A stretch of DNA of 64,000 bases, from NCBI GenBank assembly GCA_030146875.1, contig JASLAX010000142.1, forward strand, positions 1 to 64,000. Direction: 5' to 3'. A program made the position numbers and the translations under genes. The number at the start of each line of letters is the position of its first letter. Position 1 is the stretch's first letter. The notes beneath the pieces were generated by a model. That model was not told the DNA's origin. It searched no databases and worked only from the letters and a program-made list of their open reading frames with translations. This DNA is from Longimicrobiaceae bacterium. Lineage in GTDB: Bacteria > Gemmatimonadota > Gemmatimonadetes > Longimicrobiales > Longimicrobiaceae. Shown here one piece after another: positions 45,318 through 54,110 of this stretch.

Positions 45318-46780
45318 GGGGTCGCGCGCCTCGGGCCGGACGGGCGATGGGGAGGACGGCGGGCGCGGTGGCGGCGGCCGCACTGGCCGGCGCGGCGCTG
45401 CTCGCCACCCCGCGCACCGGTCCGGCGCGCGCGGCCGCGGGGCCGCTGCAGGCGCAGGCCGAGGCGATCGTGGGGAACGGCGAGGGGTGGACGGTGCTGG
45501 CCTGGTCCAAGGACCGCAAGGAGACGCTGTTCGCCATCAACGCGCAGAAGGCGCTGGTGCCGGCCTCGAACAACAAGGTGTTCTCGGCCGCGTGGGCGCT
45601 CGCGCTGCTGGGGCCCGACCACCGCTTCGCCACCGACCTGCTGCTGGCGGGCCGGGTGAGCAACGGGGTGCTGGACGGGCCGGTGGTGCTGCGCGGCTCG
45701 GGAGACCCTGCCTTCGGCTACCCCGGGCTGGACAAGGACCCTCTGGACGCCGTGCGGGGGATGGCGAAGGCGCTGCGCGCCCGCGGCGTGCGGGTGGTGA
45801 CGGGCGGGGTGATCGGCGACGGGTCGGTGTTCGACACGCTGATGTACGGCCCGCAGTGGCCCAAGGACACGGGGAACGGCGCCTCGTCCTACGCGCCCAC
45901 GGTGAGCGGCCTGGCGTACCAGCGCAACATGCTATGGGTGCGCATGGAGCCGTCCCCGACGGGGGCGCCGTTCACGACGGAGCCGGAGAACCTTCCCGAG
46001 ATCCCCGTGGTGGCCGCCGGCAGCCGCGGCGGGCGCGGGTGGGCCGTCCGCAAGCCGGACGAGGACACCATCCGCATCCGCGGCGGCGGCGTGGGCCCGC
46101 GCCACCGGTACGGGGTGGGCGTGGCCGACCCGGCGGTGCTGGCGGCGGGCGCGCTGCGCGCGGCGCTGCGCGAGCAGGGGATCGAGGTCCGCGGCGCGGT
46201 GCGGCGCGGGAAGACCCCCGAGAACGCCGTCCTGCTGCACCGCCGGTACTCGGTGCCAATGAAGGAGATCGTCTTCCGCGTGAACCGCCACTCCGACAAC
46301 TTCTTCGCGGAGCACCTCTTCAAGGTGGCGGCGGCGAAGGCGACGGGAGTGGGGAGCTATACCGGCGCGGGGTCGTCGTCCGCGCGGTTCTTCCACGAGA
46401 AGGCCAGCGTGCCCTACGGCCAGATCTGGCAGGCGGACGGCTCCGGCCTCTCCGCCGCGAACCGCACCAGCGCGCACGCCATGGTGTCCGCGCTCGCGTT
46501 CGCGGACGCGCAGCCGTGGAGCCCCGTCTTCCACCAGTCGCTGGCCGTCGCCGGCGACCCCGACGGCACGCTGCGGCGGATGTTCGTGGGCCCGCCGGCC
46601 GGCGGCAACCTGCACGCCAAGACGGGCTACATCCGCGGCGTGCGCTCCCTGTCCGGCTTCGTGAAGACGGGGAACGGCGAGACGGTGATCTTCTCGTTCA
46701 TCTACAACGGCCGGAACACGGGGGGCGCGCGCGGCGTGCAGCAGAACCTGGGCAACCTGCTCGCCGGCTGGTCGCGCTAG
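45314..46780 (+). CDS. dacB: D-alanyl-D-alanine carboxypeptidase/endopeptidase, PBP4 (DacB) type
   Basis: 488 aa from GTG 45314, overlapping the previous stop in GTGA; ATG 45347 is the alternative. Signal peptide (AGAVAAAALAGAALLATPRTGPARAA). Active-site motifs: SxxK in PASNNKVFSA (Ser85 by this start), the SxN-type motif in NRHSDNFFAEHL, and KTG in HAKTGYIRGVRSLSG. It cleaves peptidoglycan side chains in the periplasm, which fits the LpoB-like operon just upstream on the other strand. Confidence 0.9.
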   Translation: MRGRAPRAGRAMGRTAGAVAAAALAGAALLATPRTGPARAAAGPLQAQAEAIVGNGEGWTVLAWSKDRKETLFAINAQKALVPASNNKVFSAAWALALLGPDHRFATDLLLAGRVSNGVLDGPVVLRGSGDPAFGYPGLDKDPLDAVRGMAKALRARGVRVVTGGVIGDGSVFDTLMYGPQWPKDTGNGASSYAPTVSGLAYQRNMLWVRMEPSPTGAPFTTEPENLPEIPVVAAGSRGGRGWAVRKPDEDTIRIRGGGVGPRHRYGVGVADPAVLAAGALRAALREQGIEVRGAVRRGKTPENAVLLHRRYSVPMKEIVFRVNRHSDNFFAEHLFKVAAAKATGVGSYTGAGSSSARFFHEKASVPYGQIWQADGSGLSAANRTSAHAMVSALAFADAQPWSPVFHQSLAVAGDPDGTLRRMFVGPPAGGNLHAKTGYIRGVRSLSGFVKTGNGETVIFSFIYNGRNTGGARGVQQNLGNLLAGWSR

Positions 46781-46888
46781 GCCGTCGCGGCTCAATCAGG
46801 CCGCCGGGGTGGGGCGCGGCGCGCACTGCCGCGGGGCGCCCCTCCGCCTTATTCTCGCCCGTCGCACCCGTCCCCCGCACCGCCGCCG

Positions 46889-48010
46889 ATGACGCCCGAT
46901 CCCCAGAGCCTTCGCGACGCGCTGCTCGCCCGCATCCGCCGGGGCGCGCACGCCCCGCTCCCGGACGACGAGTTCGACGCGCTGGCCCGCGACGTCTTCG
47001 CGCACCAGCTCGCCGGCAACGCGCCGTACCGCGCCTTCTGCGAGCGCCGCGGCATCGGCCCCGACGGGGTGCGCACCTGGACGGACGTGCCCGCGGTGCC
47101 CACCGACGCGTTCAAGGCCGCCGCCCTGGTCGTGGGGGACGCGTCCGCCGCGAAGGCCGTCTTCCGCACCAGCGGCACCACGGCGGGGCGCGAGCGGCGG
47201 GGCACGCACTACGTTCCCGACCTGGCCCTGTACGACGCCGCCCTGCGCGAGGGCTTCCGCGCCCACCTGCTCCCGGACGGGGCCCGCCCGCGCGTCGCCT
47301 CACTGGTCCCGCCGCCCTCCGCCCTTCCCGACTCCTCCCTCTCCCACATGGCGGGCGAGGTGGCGAACGATCTCGGCGCGGCGGGCGCGGGGTGGTTCGT
47401 GGCTCCGGACGGCGGCATCGACCACGACGCCCTCTCCGCCGCCCTGCACGCGGCGGAGGAAGCGGGCGAGCCCGTCTGCATCCCCGGAACGGCGTTCGCG
47501 TTCGTCCACTGGCTGGACGCCCTGCGCGCCCGCGGCGAGCGCCACCGGCTCCCGCCCGGCTCGCGCATCATGGACACGGGTGGCTTCAAGGGCCGCTCGC
47601 GCGAGGTCACCCGCGGCGAGCTGTACGCCGGCTTCGCGGACCTCCTGGGCGTGCCGCCCGAGTGGTGCGTGAACGAGTACGGGATGACGGAGATGGGCTC
47701 CCAGTTCTACGACGCCGTCGCGGGCGACCCGGACGACGCCGACCTCTCCCGCCGCCTGCACCGCGGGCCGTCGTGGGTCCGCACGGTGGCGACGGACCCC
47801 GAGACGCTCCGCCCCCTCCCGCACGGCGAGGTCGGCGTCCTGCGCCACCACGACCTGGCCAACCTGGGGTCCGTCTCCGCCATCCAGACGGCGGACCTCG
47901 GCATCACGTCGGCCGAGGGCTTCCGCCTCCTCGGCCGCGCCACCGGGGCGGAGGCGCGGGGGTGCTCCATCGCCATGGACGAGCTCCTGAGCGCCGTCCA
48001 ACCGCGGTGA
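46889..48010 (+). CDS. LuxE-like acyl-protein synthetase / adenylating enzyme
   Basis: 373 aa. Helical N-terminus (PYRAFCERRG, VPAVPTDAFK), phosphate-binding loop FRTSGTTAGRERRGTHYV, IPGTAFAFVHWLDALR, IMDTGGFKGRSREVTRGELY and VNEYGMTEMGSQFYD, all characteristic of LuxE / phenylacetate-CoA ligase-like adenylators. LuxE joins acyl groups to a protein thiol in the fatty-acid reductase complex, but no luxC or luxD is present, so the natural substrate here is unknown. The YGMTE motif is the adenylation core A5 equivalent. Confidence 0.85.
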   Translation: MTPDPQSLRDALLARIRRGAHAPLPDDEFDALARDVFAHQLAGNAPYRAFCERRGIGPDGVRTWTDVPAVPTDAFKAAALVVGDASAAKAVFRTSGTTAGRERRGTHYVPDLALYDAALREGFRAHLLPDGARPRVASLVPPPSALPDSSLSHMAGEVANDLGAAGAGWFVAPDGGIDHDALSAALHAAEEAGEPVCIPGTAFAFVHWLDALRARGERHRLPPGSRIMDTGGFKGRSREVTRGELYAGFADLLGVPPEWCVNEYGMTEMGSQFYDAVAGDPDDADLSRRLHRGPSWVRTVATDPETLRPLPHGEVGVLRHHDLANLGSVSAIQTADLGITSAEGFRLLGRATGAEARGCSIAMDELLSAVQPR

Positions 48011-48046
48011 CGGCGGGCATCCGCCCGAGCCCCTGAAAGGCTTTTT

Positions 48047-48246
48047 TCACGCGGAGACGCGGAGAAAAGACCGGAGAGACGCGGAGGCGTACGCGGCACC
48101 CGCCTCCTCCTCAATCGATCCCGGCATCCGCAGCGTGATCGGAGGAGAGGGAGGATCTCGCCCTCCCACCTCCGCGTTCTCCGCGCCTCCGCGTGAGACC
48201 CTCCGTTGCCGTTTCCGCGTCTCCGCGCCCTCCGCGTCTCCGCGTG
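48047..48246. repeat. Interspersed repeat family B, paired copies
   Basis: Left part: TTTTCACGCGGAGACGCGGA and GACCGGAGAGACGCGGAGG on the plus strand. Right part: CCTCCGCGTTCTCCGCGCCT then CCGCGTGAGACC, continuing with CGTCTCCGCG units. The two halves are inverted relative to each other. The right half matches 8103-8155. It makes up most of the 342-base gap 48011-48352. Confidence 0.65.
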
Positions 48247-48292
48247 AAGAACGCCGCCGGCCTACCGCGACGGGAGTGAGCGGAACCGAGAT

Positions 48293-48331
48293 AGAGAGCG
48301 GCGGCCCCCGAACCGGGAGCCGCCGCTCTCT
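48293..48331. terminator. Hairpin downstream of the S9 peptidase gene
   Basis: AGAGAGCGGCGGC and GCCGCCGCTCTCT with a 13-base loop. Lies 21 bp past the stop at 48353. Confidence 0.65.
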
Positions 48332-48352
48332 CGTGCCACCGCCGGCGGAACG

Positions 48353-50911
48353 CTACCGACGGGTGGCCGGAGCCGCCGCCGCGGTGGTCGTCGCGGCGCC
48401 GGAAGGCTGCGCGCCCGCCGGGGCCGACGTGGTCCGCGGCGCCGCCGGGGACGGCGCGCGCGGGCCGGCGTTCTTCACGTACTTGTCCAGCCACGCGACC
48501 ATCTCGGCCAGCGTGTGCAGGTTGGACTCGCGGGCGCGGTAGCCGTGCGTCTCGTACGGCAGCACCACGTAGCGCACGGTGGCGCCGTTCCCGCGCAGGG
48601 CGGCGTAGAAGCGCTCGCTCTGGACCGGGAAGGTCCCCGAGTTGTCGTCCATCTCGCCGTGGATCAGCAGGATGGGCTCGTTCACCCGGTTGGCGTACGT
48701 GAACGGCGACATCCGCGTGTAGATGTCGGTGGCGTCCCAGTACGAGCGCTGCTCCGCCTGGAAGCCGAACGGCGTGAGCGTGCGGTTGTACGCCCCGGAG
48801 CGCGCGATGCCGGCGCGGAACAGGTCCGAGTGCGCGAGCAGGTTGGCGGTCATGAAGGCGCCGTACGAGTGCCCGCCCACGGCGATGCGGTCGCGGTCGC
48901 CCACGCCCATCTCCACCACCTTGTCCACCGCCGCCTGGGCGCTGGAGACGAGCTGCTCCACGTAGGTGTCGTTCGGCTCCGTGCTGCCCTCGCCGATGAT
49001 GGGCATGGTGGGGCCGTCCAGGATCGCGTACCCCTGCGTGAGCAGGAAGAGGTGCGACGAGCCGCCGGGGCGCGAGAAGCGGTTGGGCGAGTCGGTCACC
49101 TGCGCCGCGGCCGCCGCGTCCCGGAACTCCTGCGGGTACGCCCAGAAGAACATGGGCAGGCGGCCGTCGCGCTGAGGGTCGTAGTTGGGCGGCAGGTACA
49201 GCGTGGCGCTGAGCTGCACGCCGTCGGCGCGCTTGTAGGTGATGAGCTGGCGCTGGATGCCGGCGAGCTGCGGCGCCGGGTCCCTGAAGTCCGTGATGGC
49301 GCGCGCCTGGTTGCCCGGCAGGGTGCGGACGAAGAAGTTCGGCGCCTGGGCCTGCGACTCGCGGCGGGTCAGGAAGCGGGAGGCATCCGGCTCGAGCAGC
49401 GCGACCACCGATTCGAAGTACGGGTCCTCGGCGCGCCACAGGCGGGTGGTCTGCCCGGTCGCGATGTTCATGCGATCCAGGAAGGGGTAGTTGCCCTTCT
49501 GCGACGCGCCCTCGGCGGTCAGGTACAGCCCCGAGCCGTCGGGCGTGAACTGGATCACGGCGCGGCCGGCCTCGTTGAAGCGCATCTCGGGCTCGCCCGG
49601 GTCGCCGTAGCGGTCCTGATACGAGCGGTCGATCAGCAGGCGCGGCGCGGTGCCGGGCTGGCCGGGGGCCACGGCGTAGCGGCGCTCGCGGCGGGTGTTG
49701 AACCACTGCGAGTAGACGATGGCGAAGTCGTCCCGGCCCCAGTTGACGCCGGCGGCGCGGTGCTCCAGGTCCACCAGCGTGCGGGGCTGGGCCGTGAACG
49801 GCGCCTCCAGCAGGAGGACGCGGTCGCGGACCGCGGCCTCGCGGCGCGGGTCGCCGCCGTCCTGCGCCTCGGCCCAGACGAGCGTGGCCGGTGCGTCGGC
49901 GCGCCACGACACCTGGCGCGGCCCGGTGGGCACGGCGTCGAAGGCGATGGGGACCTGCTCCGCCCTGGGCAGGTCGGCGATGCGCTTGACCGTGGCGCCG
50001 CGCGCGTCCATCACCACGATCTCCTGCGAGAAGCGGCTCCAGGGGACCAGGAACGAGAACGGGCGCTTGATGCGGGTGGTCAGCACGTACCGCCCGTCCG
50101 GCGAAGACGAGAAGGACGAGACGATCGCGCGCGGGCCCACGGCCGTCGGCACGCCGCCGGTGACCGGGATGCGCGAGAGCTGCGAGGTGAAGTAGTACTC
50201 GAACAGGCGCTCGTCGTGCTCGCTCGCGAGCAGGTCCTGGTAGGTGCGGACCGGCGCCGCGCGGCCGATGTTCTCCTGCACCTTGGGCCCGCTTGGGACC
50301 GAGCTCGCGACGGGCGCGGGCCCGCGTCCGCCGGGGATGCGCAGGAAGAGGAGGGAGCGGCCGTCGGGCGCCCACTCGTAGCCGGCGCCGAAGGCCGCGT
50401 TCACCTCGGGGCCCACGATGCGCAGCGCGCGCCCGGTGGCCACGTCCGCCACCCACAGCTCCTGCCCGTTCCGCACCGCGTTCAGGAACGCGAGCTTGGT
50501 CCCGTTCGGCGACCAGCGGATGTTGGTCACGCGCGCCCCGGCGGGGAGCGTGACCGCCCGCTTGGCGCCGCTCGCGATGTCCTGGAAGGTGATGCCGTTC
50601 AGGTAAGCCACGCGCGTGGGCGAGGGGCCGTTGGTGCGCGGGCTCAGGCGCACTCCCGCCAGCCGCAGCTCGGGCTCGGAGAGCTCCGCGATGGAGGGCA
50701 GGTTCTCCCGCCCCAGCAGGGCGATGGTGCGCCTGGTGGGGGAGACGCTCACCCCCGGCGTGGGCGCGGCCGACAGGATCTGCGGGATGGGCGCCGGCGG
50801 GGTCATGTACCCGGCCGAACCGGGCACCTGCGCGCCGAGCGCCGCCGGGGACGCCGCGATCAGCAGCAGCCCGGCCAGCGCCCGCGGGCGTCGGAGCATG
50901 GTGGATTGCAT
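48353..50911 (-). CDS. Exported S9-family prolyl oligopeptidase-like peptidase
   Basis: 852 aa from ATG 50911. Signal peptide LAGLLLIAASPAALGAQ. A propeller of about 500 residues (WSPNGTKLAFLNAVRNGQELWV; SSSPDGRYVLTTRI) precedes the alpha/beta-hydrolase domain with the nucleophile in VGGHSYGAFMTANLL (Ser682), the acid in IHGEMDDNSG and the base in YETHGYRAR. The C-terminal 30 residues are Pro/Ala/Thr-rich and unlikely to be catalytic. Reads away from the pinensin-like genes at 51168, so a link to peptide processing is possible but unproven. Confidence 0.92.
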   Translation of the reverse strand: MQSTMLRRPRALAGLLLIAASPAALGAQVPGSAGYMTPPAPIPQILSAAPTPGVSVSPTRRTIALLGRENLPSIAELSEPELRLAGVRLSPRTNGPSPTRVAYLNGITFQDIASGAKRAVTLPAGARVTNIRWSPNGTKLAFLNAVRNGQELWVADVATGRALRIVGPEVNAAFGAGYEWAPDGRSLLFLRIPGGRGPAPVASSVPSGPKVQENIGRAAPVRTYQDLLASEHDERLFEYYFTSQLSRIPVTGGVPTAVGPRAIVSSFSSSPDGRYVLTTRIKRPFSFLVPWSRFSQEIVVMDARGATVKRIADLPRAEQVPIAFDAVPTGPRQVSWRADAPATLVWAEAQDGGDPRREAAVRDRVLLLEAPFTAQPRTLVDLEHRAAGVNWGRDDFAIVYSQWFNTRRERRYAVAPGQPGTAPRLLIDRSYQDRYGDPGEPEMRFNEAGRAVIQFTPDGSGLYLTAEGASQKGNYPFLDRMNIATGQTTRLWRAEDPYFESVVALLEPDASRFLTRRESQAQAPNFFVRTLPGNQARAITDFRDPAPQLAGIQRQLITYKRADGVQLSATLYLPPNYDPQRDGRLPMFFWAYPQEFRDAAAAAQVTDSPNRFSRPGGSSHLFLLTQGYAILDGPTMPIIGEGSTEPNDTYVEQLVSSAQAAVDKVVEMGVGDRDRIAVGGHSYGAFMTANLLAHSDLFRAGIARSGAYNRTLTPFGFQAEQRSYWDATDIYTRMSPFTYANRVNEPILLIHGEMDDNSGTFPVQSERFYAALRGNGATVRYVVLPYETHGYRARESNLHTLAEMVAWLDKYVKNAGPRAPSPAAPRTTSAPAGAQPSGAATTTAAAAPATRR

Positions 50912-51167
50912 GGAGGAATCCTGGTGGAGCGGGGTGGTCCTCTCCCGCGGGACGGGACGTTCCGGGGACGGTGGCAATCTGGACCGGGCGGCTACCGGGG
51001 GCAAGCGGGATGCGGACGCTTGGCCCGCCCCGCCGGCGCGTGCACCGTTAGACACCGCAGACGGCCGTTTCGTTGTCCGGGTGCGCGATCTCGTTGCCCC
51101 CGGCGCCGCAGGCACGTACATTCCACGCCGTAAAACGCAACCCTCCACCCCCGCCAGGAGGTCGCCC

Positions 51168-51365
51168 GTGAAGCACCTGCGGCTGGACCCGGACTCCCTC
51201 CACGTCGTCTCGTTCGATCCCACGCCCGCGGTGTCGTTCCAGCTCGCGGCGAGCGATCCGGTCACCGATCCGGGGACCGGCCCGAACACGTGGGAGGACA
51301 CCTGCATCAACATGTGCCCCACGGACGACACCTGCACCATGCTCGGCTGCACCCGAACGGACTGA
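51168..51365 (+). CDS. Pinensin-type RiPP precursor candidate A
   Basis: 65 aa from GTG 51168, preceded at 6 bp by AGGAGGT. The leader KHLRLDPDSLHVVSFDPTP fits the pattern K-L-x-L-x3-L-x-V-x-[ST]-F-[ED]-T shared by three other small genes in this window. The C-terminal part is core-like, with TCINMC, TCTMLGC and many Thr residues. Leaders of this kind occur in pinensin-family lanthipeptides of Bacteroidota and Gemmatimonadota. No LanB-type dehydratase or LanC is in the window, so if modified it depends on enzymes encoded elsewhere. Confidence 0.65.
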   Translation: MKHLRLDPDSLHVVSFDPTPAVSFQLAASDPVTDPGTGPNTWEDTCINMCPTDDTCTMLGCTRTD

Positions 51366-51446
51366 CGCCCTTCGGCGCTGCCGGACGTTCCCCCCCCCAC
51401 GCCGGCCCCCCAGCGCCGTCCTCACCCCGTACCACGAGAGCCCGCG

Positions 51447-51677
51447 ATGGAGAGCAAGCTCCGCCTGTCCCCCGACCAGCTCACCGTATCGAGCTTCGAG
51501 ACCGCCGACTCGGCCACGGCCGTCGCCCTCACCACCGGGGCCGTGGTCTCGGCGATCAACCTCTGCACCGGGTCCGGCTGCACGTTGGACTACGTCTGCC
51601 TGCAGCTCACCCTGCTGGCGGAGGACTGCTTCGGCCCGACGCTCCCGGCGCCCGACTGCGGCGCGGTGGTGGAGTAG
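51447..51677 (+). CDS. Pinensin-type RiPP precursor candidate B
   Basis: 76 aa. Leader KLRLSPDQLTVSSFETAD, then an Ala/Thr/Val-rich stretch and a core with four cysteines in pairs: LCTGSGC, VCLQL, EDCFG and PDCG. It lies 81 bp after candidate A on the same strand and shares only the leader with it, as expected when leader recognition is conserved and cores diversify. A 9-bp stem hairpin follows. Not homologous in its core to the pair at 58789-59386. Confidence 0.65.
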   Translation: MESKLRLSPDQLTVSSFETADSATAVALTTGAVVSAINLCTGSGCTLDYVCLQLTLLAEDCFGPTLPAPDCGAVVE

Positions 51678-51690
51678 CGGCACCGGGGGA

Positions 51691-51716
51691 GGGGGCCGGA
51701 CGCTCGGCCGGCCCCC
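51691..51716. terminator. Hairpin after the precursor pair
   Basis: GGGGGCCGG, loop of 8, CCGGCCCCC. Between the precursor pair and the convergent membrane-protein gene at 51726. Confidence 0.55.
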
Positions 51717-51725
51717 CGCCCGTCG

Positions 51726-52043
51726 TCAGAGCTCCCCGTACGCGAGCCAGAGGTACCAGGCCAGGGACGAGGCGATGGCCAGCCCCGAGACCACCCTCCA
51801 CCGCCCCGACAGGTCGGCCCACCCGACCCTGCCCCGCGGGTCCCGCCCGCGCGCCGCCAGCTCCGACCGCGGCGAGGGGAACAGCAGCAGCCCCACCCCC
51901 ACGCAGATGGCGAACGGCCCCATCACGGCGCCGATCACCGGAAAGCGCCCGCCGCCGGCCGCCACGCGCCAGGTGCCGCGGATCAGCCACGCGCCCAGCA
52001 GCAGGAACCCCACGCCCCCGATGCGCTCCACCCCGCGGTTCAC
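51726..52043 (-). CDS. Small membrane protein of unknown function
   Basis: 105 aa from GTG 52043 with GGGAGG 5 bp upstream. Three hydrophobic segments: GGVGFLLLGAWLIRGTW, FPVIGAVMGPFAICVGVGLLLF and VVSGLAIASSLAWYLWLAYG. The longer frame to 52226 is Pro/Arg-rich and rejected. No family recognised. Ends 48 bp from the stop of precursor B on the other strand. Confidence 0.65.
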   Translation of the reverse strand: MNRGVERIGGVGFLLLGAWLIRGTWRVAAGGGRFPVIGAVMGPFAICVGVGLLLFPSPRSELAARGRDPRGRVGWADLSGRWRVVSGLAIASSLAWYLWLAYGEL

Positions 52044-52348
52044 GCGGCCTCCCGGGGACGGGTGATCGAGGGGGCGCCGGCGGCGTTCGGATCGGCCATC
52101 GTGGGGATCGGTCGGAGGGGGTTCGGTGTCGCCGGGGGCCAGGATGGCTCCGTGACCGGGGGTCCGGCGAAGGACGGCGTATCGGCCGGCGCGCGAGGCC
52201 CTCACCGGCGGTTGAAACCGCTGCAACGACTACACGGAGCCCGCATTCCGGGCTGTCGCGCCCTCGCCCGGGCCGCTCCTCCGTCCGACGCGACGGGCTT
52301 TCTCCGGGGCGGCGATCTCGACGGCGGCGGCCGCCGGGGCGGGAGGGG
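52044..52348. other. Intergenic region with a fragment of repeat family C
   Basis: 305 bases. At 52214-52262 it contains TTGAAACCGCTGCAACGACT and GAGCCCGCATTCCGGGCTGTCGC, matching the left end of the copy at 40574. The remainder is GC-rich with no recognised element. Confidence 0.5.
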
Positions 52349-52891
52349 CTACCCCCCGTCGGGAGGAGTGGGAGGAGGACCGTCGCGCAGCATCGCCTCC
52401 ACGACCGCCTCCTTGGCGTGGGCGTACGCCGTCTTGTCCCACCCGACGGCATCCGCCACGCGCCGCTTCTCCGCGGCGTAGACGCCCACCAGGTCGGGGC
52501 GGGCGCGGAGCAGGTCGCGAAAGGCCAGGTGCCCGTCCCACCCCGCGGTGGGGACGATCCAGAGGTGGACCTGGAACATGCGGCGCCCGCCGCGGTCCAG
52601 CACGAAGTAGCGGCGCGCGGGGTCGTCGCCGTGCGGGCCGCGGTGCTCGTAGCCGAGCGCCTCCATCGGCCCCACGGCGGCCGCGGCGTCGGCCGTGGAG
52701 CGCACCGCCAGCGCGACGTCCACGACGGGCTTGGCGAGCAGGCCGGGTACGGCCGTGCTCCCCACGTGCTCCACCGCCAGGGCGAGCGGGCCCAGGGCGG
52801 CCCCGATCCGGACCGCCTCGGCCGCGAACGCGTCCGCCCACGCGGGATCGTGCTCCGCCAGGACCAGGCGGCTGCGGGGCAGGCCGTGCAC
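52349..52891 (-). CDS. GrpB/Dephospho-CoA-kinase-associated family protein
   Basis: 180 aa from GTG 52891. The family pattern is clear: VLAEHDPAWADAFAAEAVRIGAAL, VEHVGSTAVPGLLAKPVVDVALAV, MEALGYEHRGPHG and RRMFQVHLWIVPTAGWDGHLAFRDLLRARPDLV, which is the GrpB (PF04229) nucleotidyltransferase-like fold. Biochemical role is not established for the family. Starts 5 bp after the stop of the small exported protein gene at 52897, so probably co-transcribed. Confidence 0.85.
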   Translation of the reverse strand: MHGLPRSRLVLAEHDPAWADAFAAEAVRIGAALGPLALAVEHVGSTAVPGLLAKPVVDVALAVRSTADAAAAVGPMEALGYEHRGPHGDDPARRYFVLDRGGRRMFQVHLWIVPTAGWDGHLAFRDLLRARPDLVGVYAAEKRRVADAVGWDKTAYAHAKEAVVEAMLRDGPPPTPPDGG

Positions 52892-52896
52892 CGTGC

Positions 52897-53253
52897 CTAC
52901 TGGACCGCGGTGCTGTCCACCGGCTCGTAGGACCGGCGGAGGTTGGCGAGCGAGGCGTGCGACTGGATGCTGGTGATGTCCTCCATCGCCAGCCAGTACG
53001 TGGTCCCCGTCTCCCACCCGCCCGAGAACCCCGTGTCCACGCCCCTGCCCACCAGGAACTGACGGCCGCCCAGGGTGCGGATCTGCGGGCTCTCGATCGC
53101 GTGGGGAGAGGGCCCGCCCTCGCCCAGGTACACGACGACCCAGTTGCTCAGGCCCTGCCGCGACGCGCCCGCCTGGCCGTCCGCCCGGCGGATGGCGAGC
53201 GGGGCGGCGACGGCGAGCAGGGCCAGCACGGCGACCAGCGTGCGCTTCTTCAT
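52897..53253 (-). CDS. Small exported protein of unknown function
   Basis: 118 aa from ATG 53253. MKKRTLVAVLALLAVAAPLAIRR... signal or anchor, then WVVVYLGEGGPSPHAIESPQIRTLGGRQFLVGRGVDTGFSGG and TTYWLAMEDITSIQSHASLANLRRSYEP. The GGRQFLVG and WLAMEDI segments suggest a small beta domain. No cysteine. No family recognised. Confidence 0.7.
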   Translation of the reverse strand: MKKRTLVAVLALLAVAAPLAIRRADGQAGASRQGLSNWVVVYLGEGGPSPHAIESPQIRTLGGRQFLVGRGVDTGFSGGWETGTTYWLAMEDITSIQSHASLANLRRSYEPVDSTAVQ

Positions 53254-53329
53254 GCGTCCTCCGGGCAGAGCGGGCGATCGGGAAGGGCGCCGCGGCGGGC
53301 GAATTCTACGATGCCGCGGCGGCCTTCCG

Positions 53330-54007
53330 CTACCCGGCGCCCGACGTGCGCGTGCGCGCGGGCCGCCGCCCCTCCGCGCCGCCGGTGAGGCGGGTCGCGA
53401 CGTCCTCCACCGTGGCGAACTCCTCCGCGGGGCCCAGCGCGCGGAGGGCCTCCACCCGCGTGAAGCCCCACGCCACCGCGCCGAACGGAATCCCCTCTCC
53501 CTGCGCCGCCTGGAAGTCGCGGATCTCGTCGCCGATGCAGATGGCCTCGGCGGGCACGACGCCCGCTTCGCGCAGCACCCTGCGCAGGCGCGGCCTCTTC
53601 CCGAACAGCGACGCTCCGTAGCCGCGGTGGCGGATGCGGGCGACGAGGTCCGGCCCCAGGATCCGCTCCACGTTCTCGCCCGAGTTGGAGGTCACGATGG
53701 CCAGGGCGATTCCCGCCGCGTCCAGCCGCCGCAGCATCTCCGGGACGCCCGGGAAGAGGGAGATGCCGGGCGCGGCCAGCGCCATCCGGCGGCGCATGTC
53801 GCGCATCACGAACGGGAGCTTCCAGGCGGGCATGCGCAGGTGGGCCATGATGCGGCGCGAGTCGTAGCCGCGCAGCGTCTCCATCTCGTGCGGCTCGAAG
53901 CGCCGGAAGCGGTAGCGGTCGGCCACGTCGTTCATCACCCCCACGAACCAGGGGAACGAGTCGGCCAGCGTACCGTCGAAGTCGAAGATGGCGAGGCGGT
54001 AGGACAT
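53330..54007 (-). CDS. HAD-superfamily hydrolase (phosphoglycolate phosphatase-like)
   Basis: 225 aa. HAD motifs: I in AIFDFDGTLADSF (Asp9, Asp11), II in AIVTSNSGENV, III Lys in FGKRPRLRRVLRE and IV in CIGDEIRDFQAAQ. The helical cap (about 18-85) fits class C1. Substrate not predictable. The last 20 residues are basic and Pro/Thr-rich, beyond the domain. Confidence 0.9.
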   Translation of the reverse strand: MSYRLAIFDFDGTLADSFPWFVGVMNDVADRYRFRRFEPHEMETLRGYDSRRIMAHLRMPAWKLPFVMRDMRRRMALAAPGISLFPGVPEMLRRLDAAGIALAIVTSNSGENVERILGPDLVARIRHRGYGASLFGKRPRLRRVLREAGVVPAEAICIGDEIRDFQAAQGEGIPFGAVAWGFTRVEALRALGPAEEFATVEDVATRLTGGAEGRRPARTRTSGAG

Positions 54008-54110
54008 CCGCGTGCGTTCAGCCGGGGGCGTGTCCGGCGGGGAGCACGGGCGCGCCCCGCCCACGCGGAAGGTGCGCCCCCGTGGCCGGGGCGCCCCGGA
54101 CGGCGGGGGT

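Noticed and set aside
48047..48246. CRISPR-like reading of the CGCGGAGACGCGGAG units
   Set aside because: Units are short, irregular and inverted, with no distinct spacers; the same sequence occurs at distant loci.
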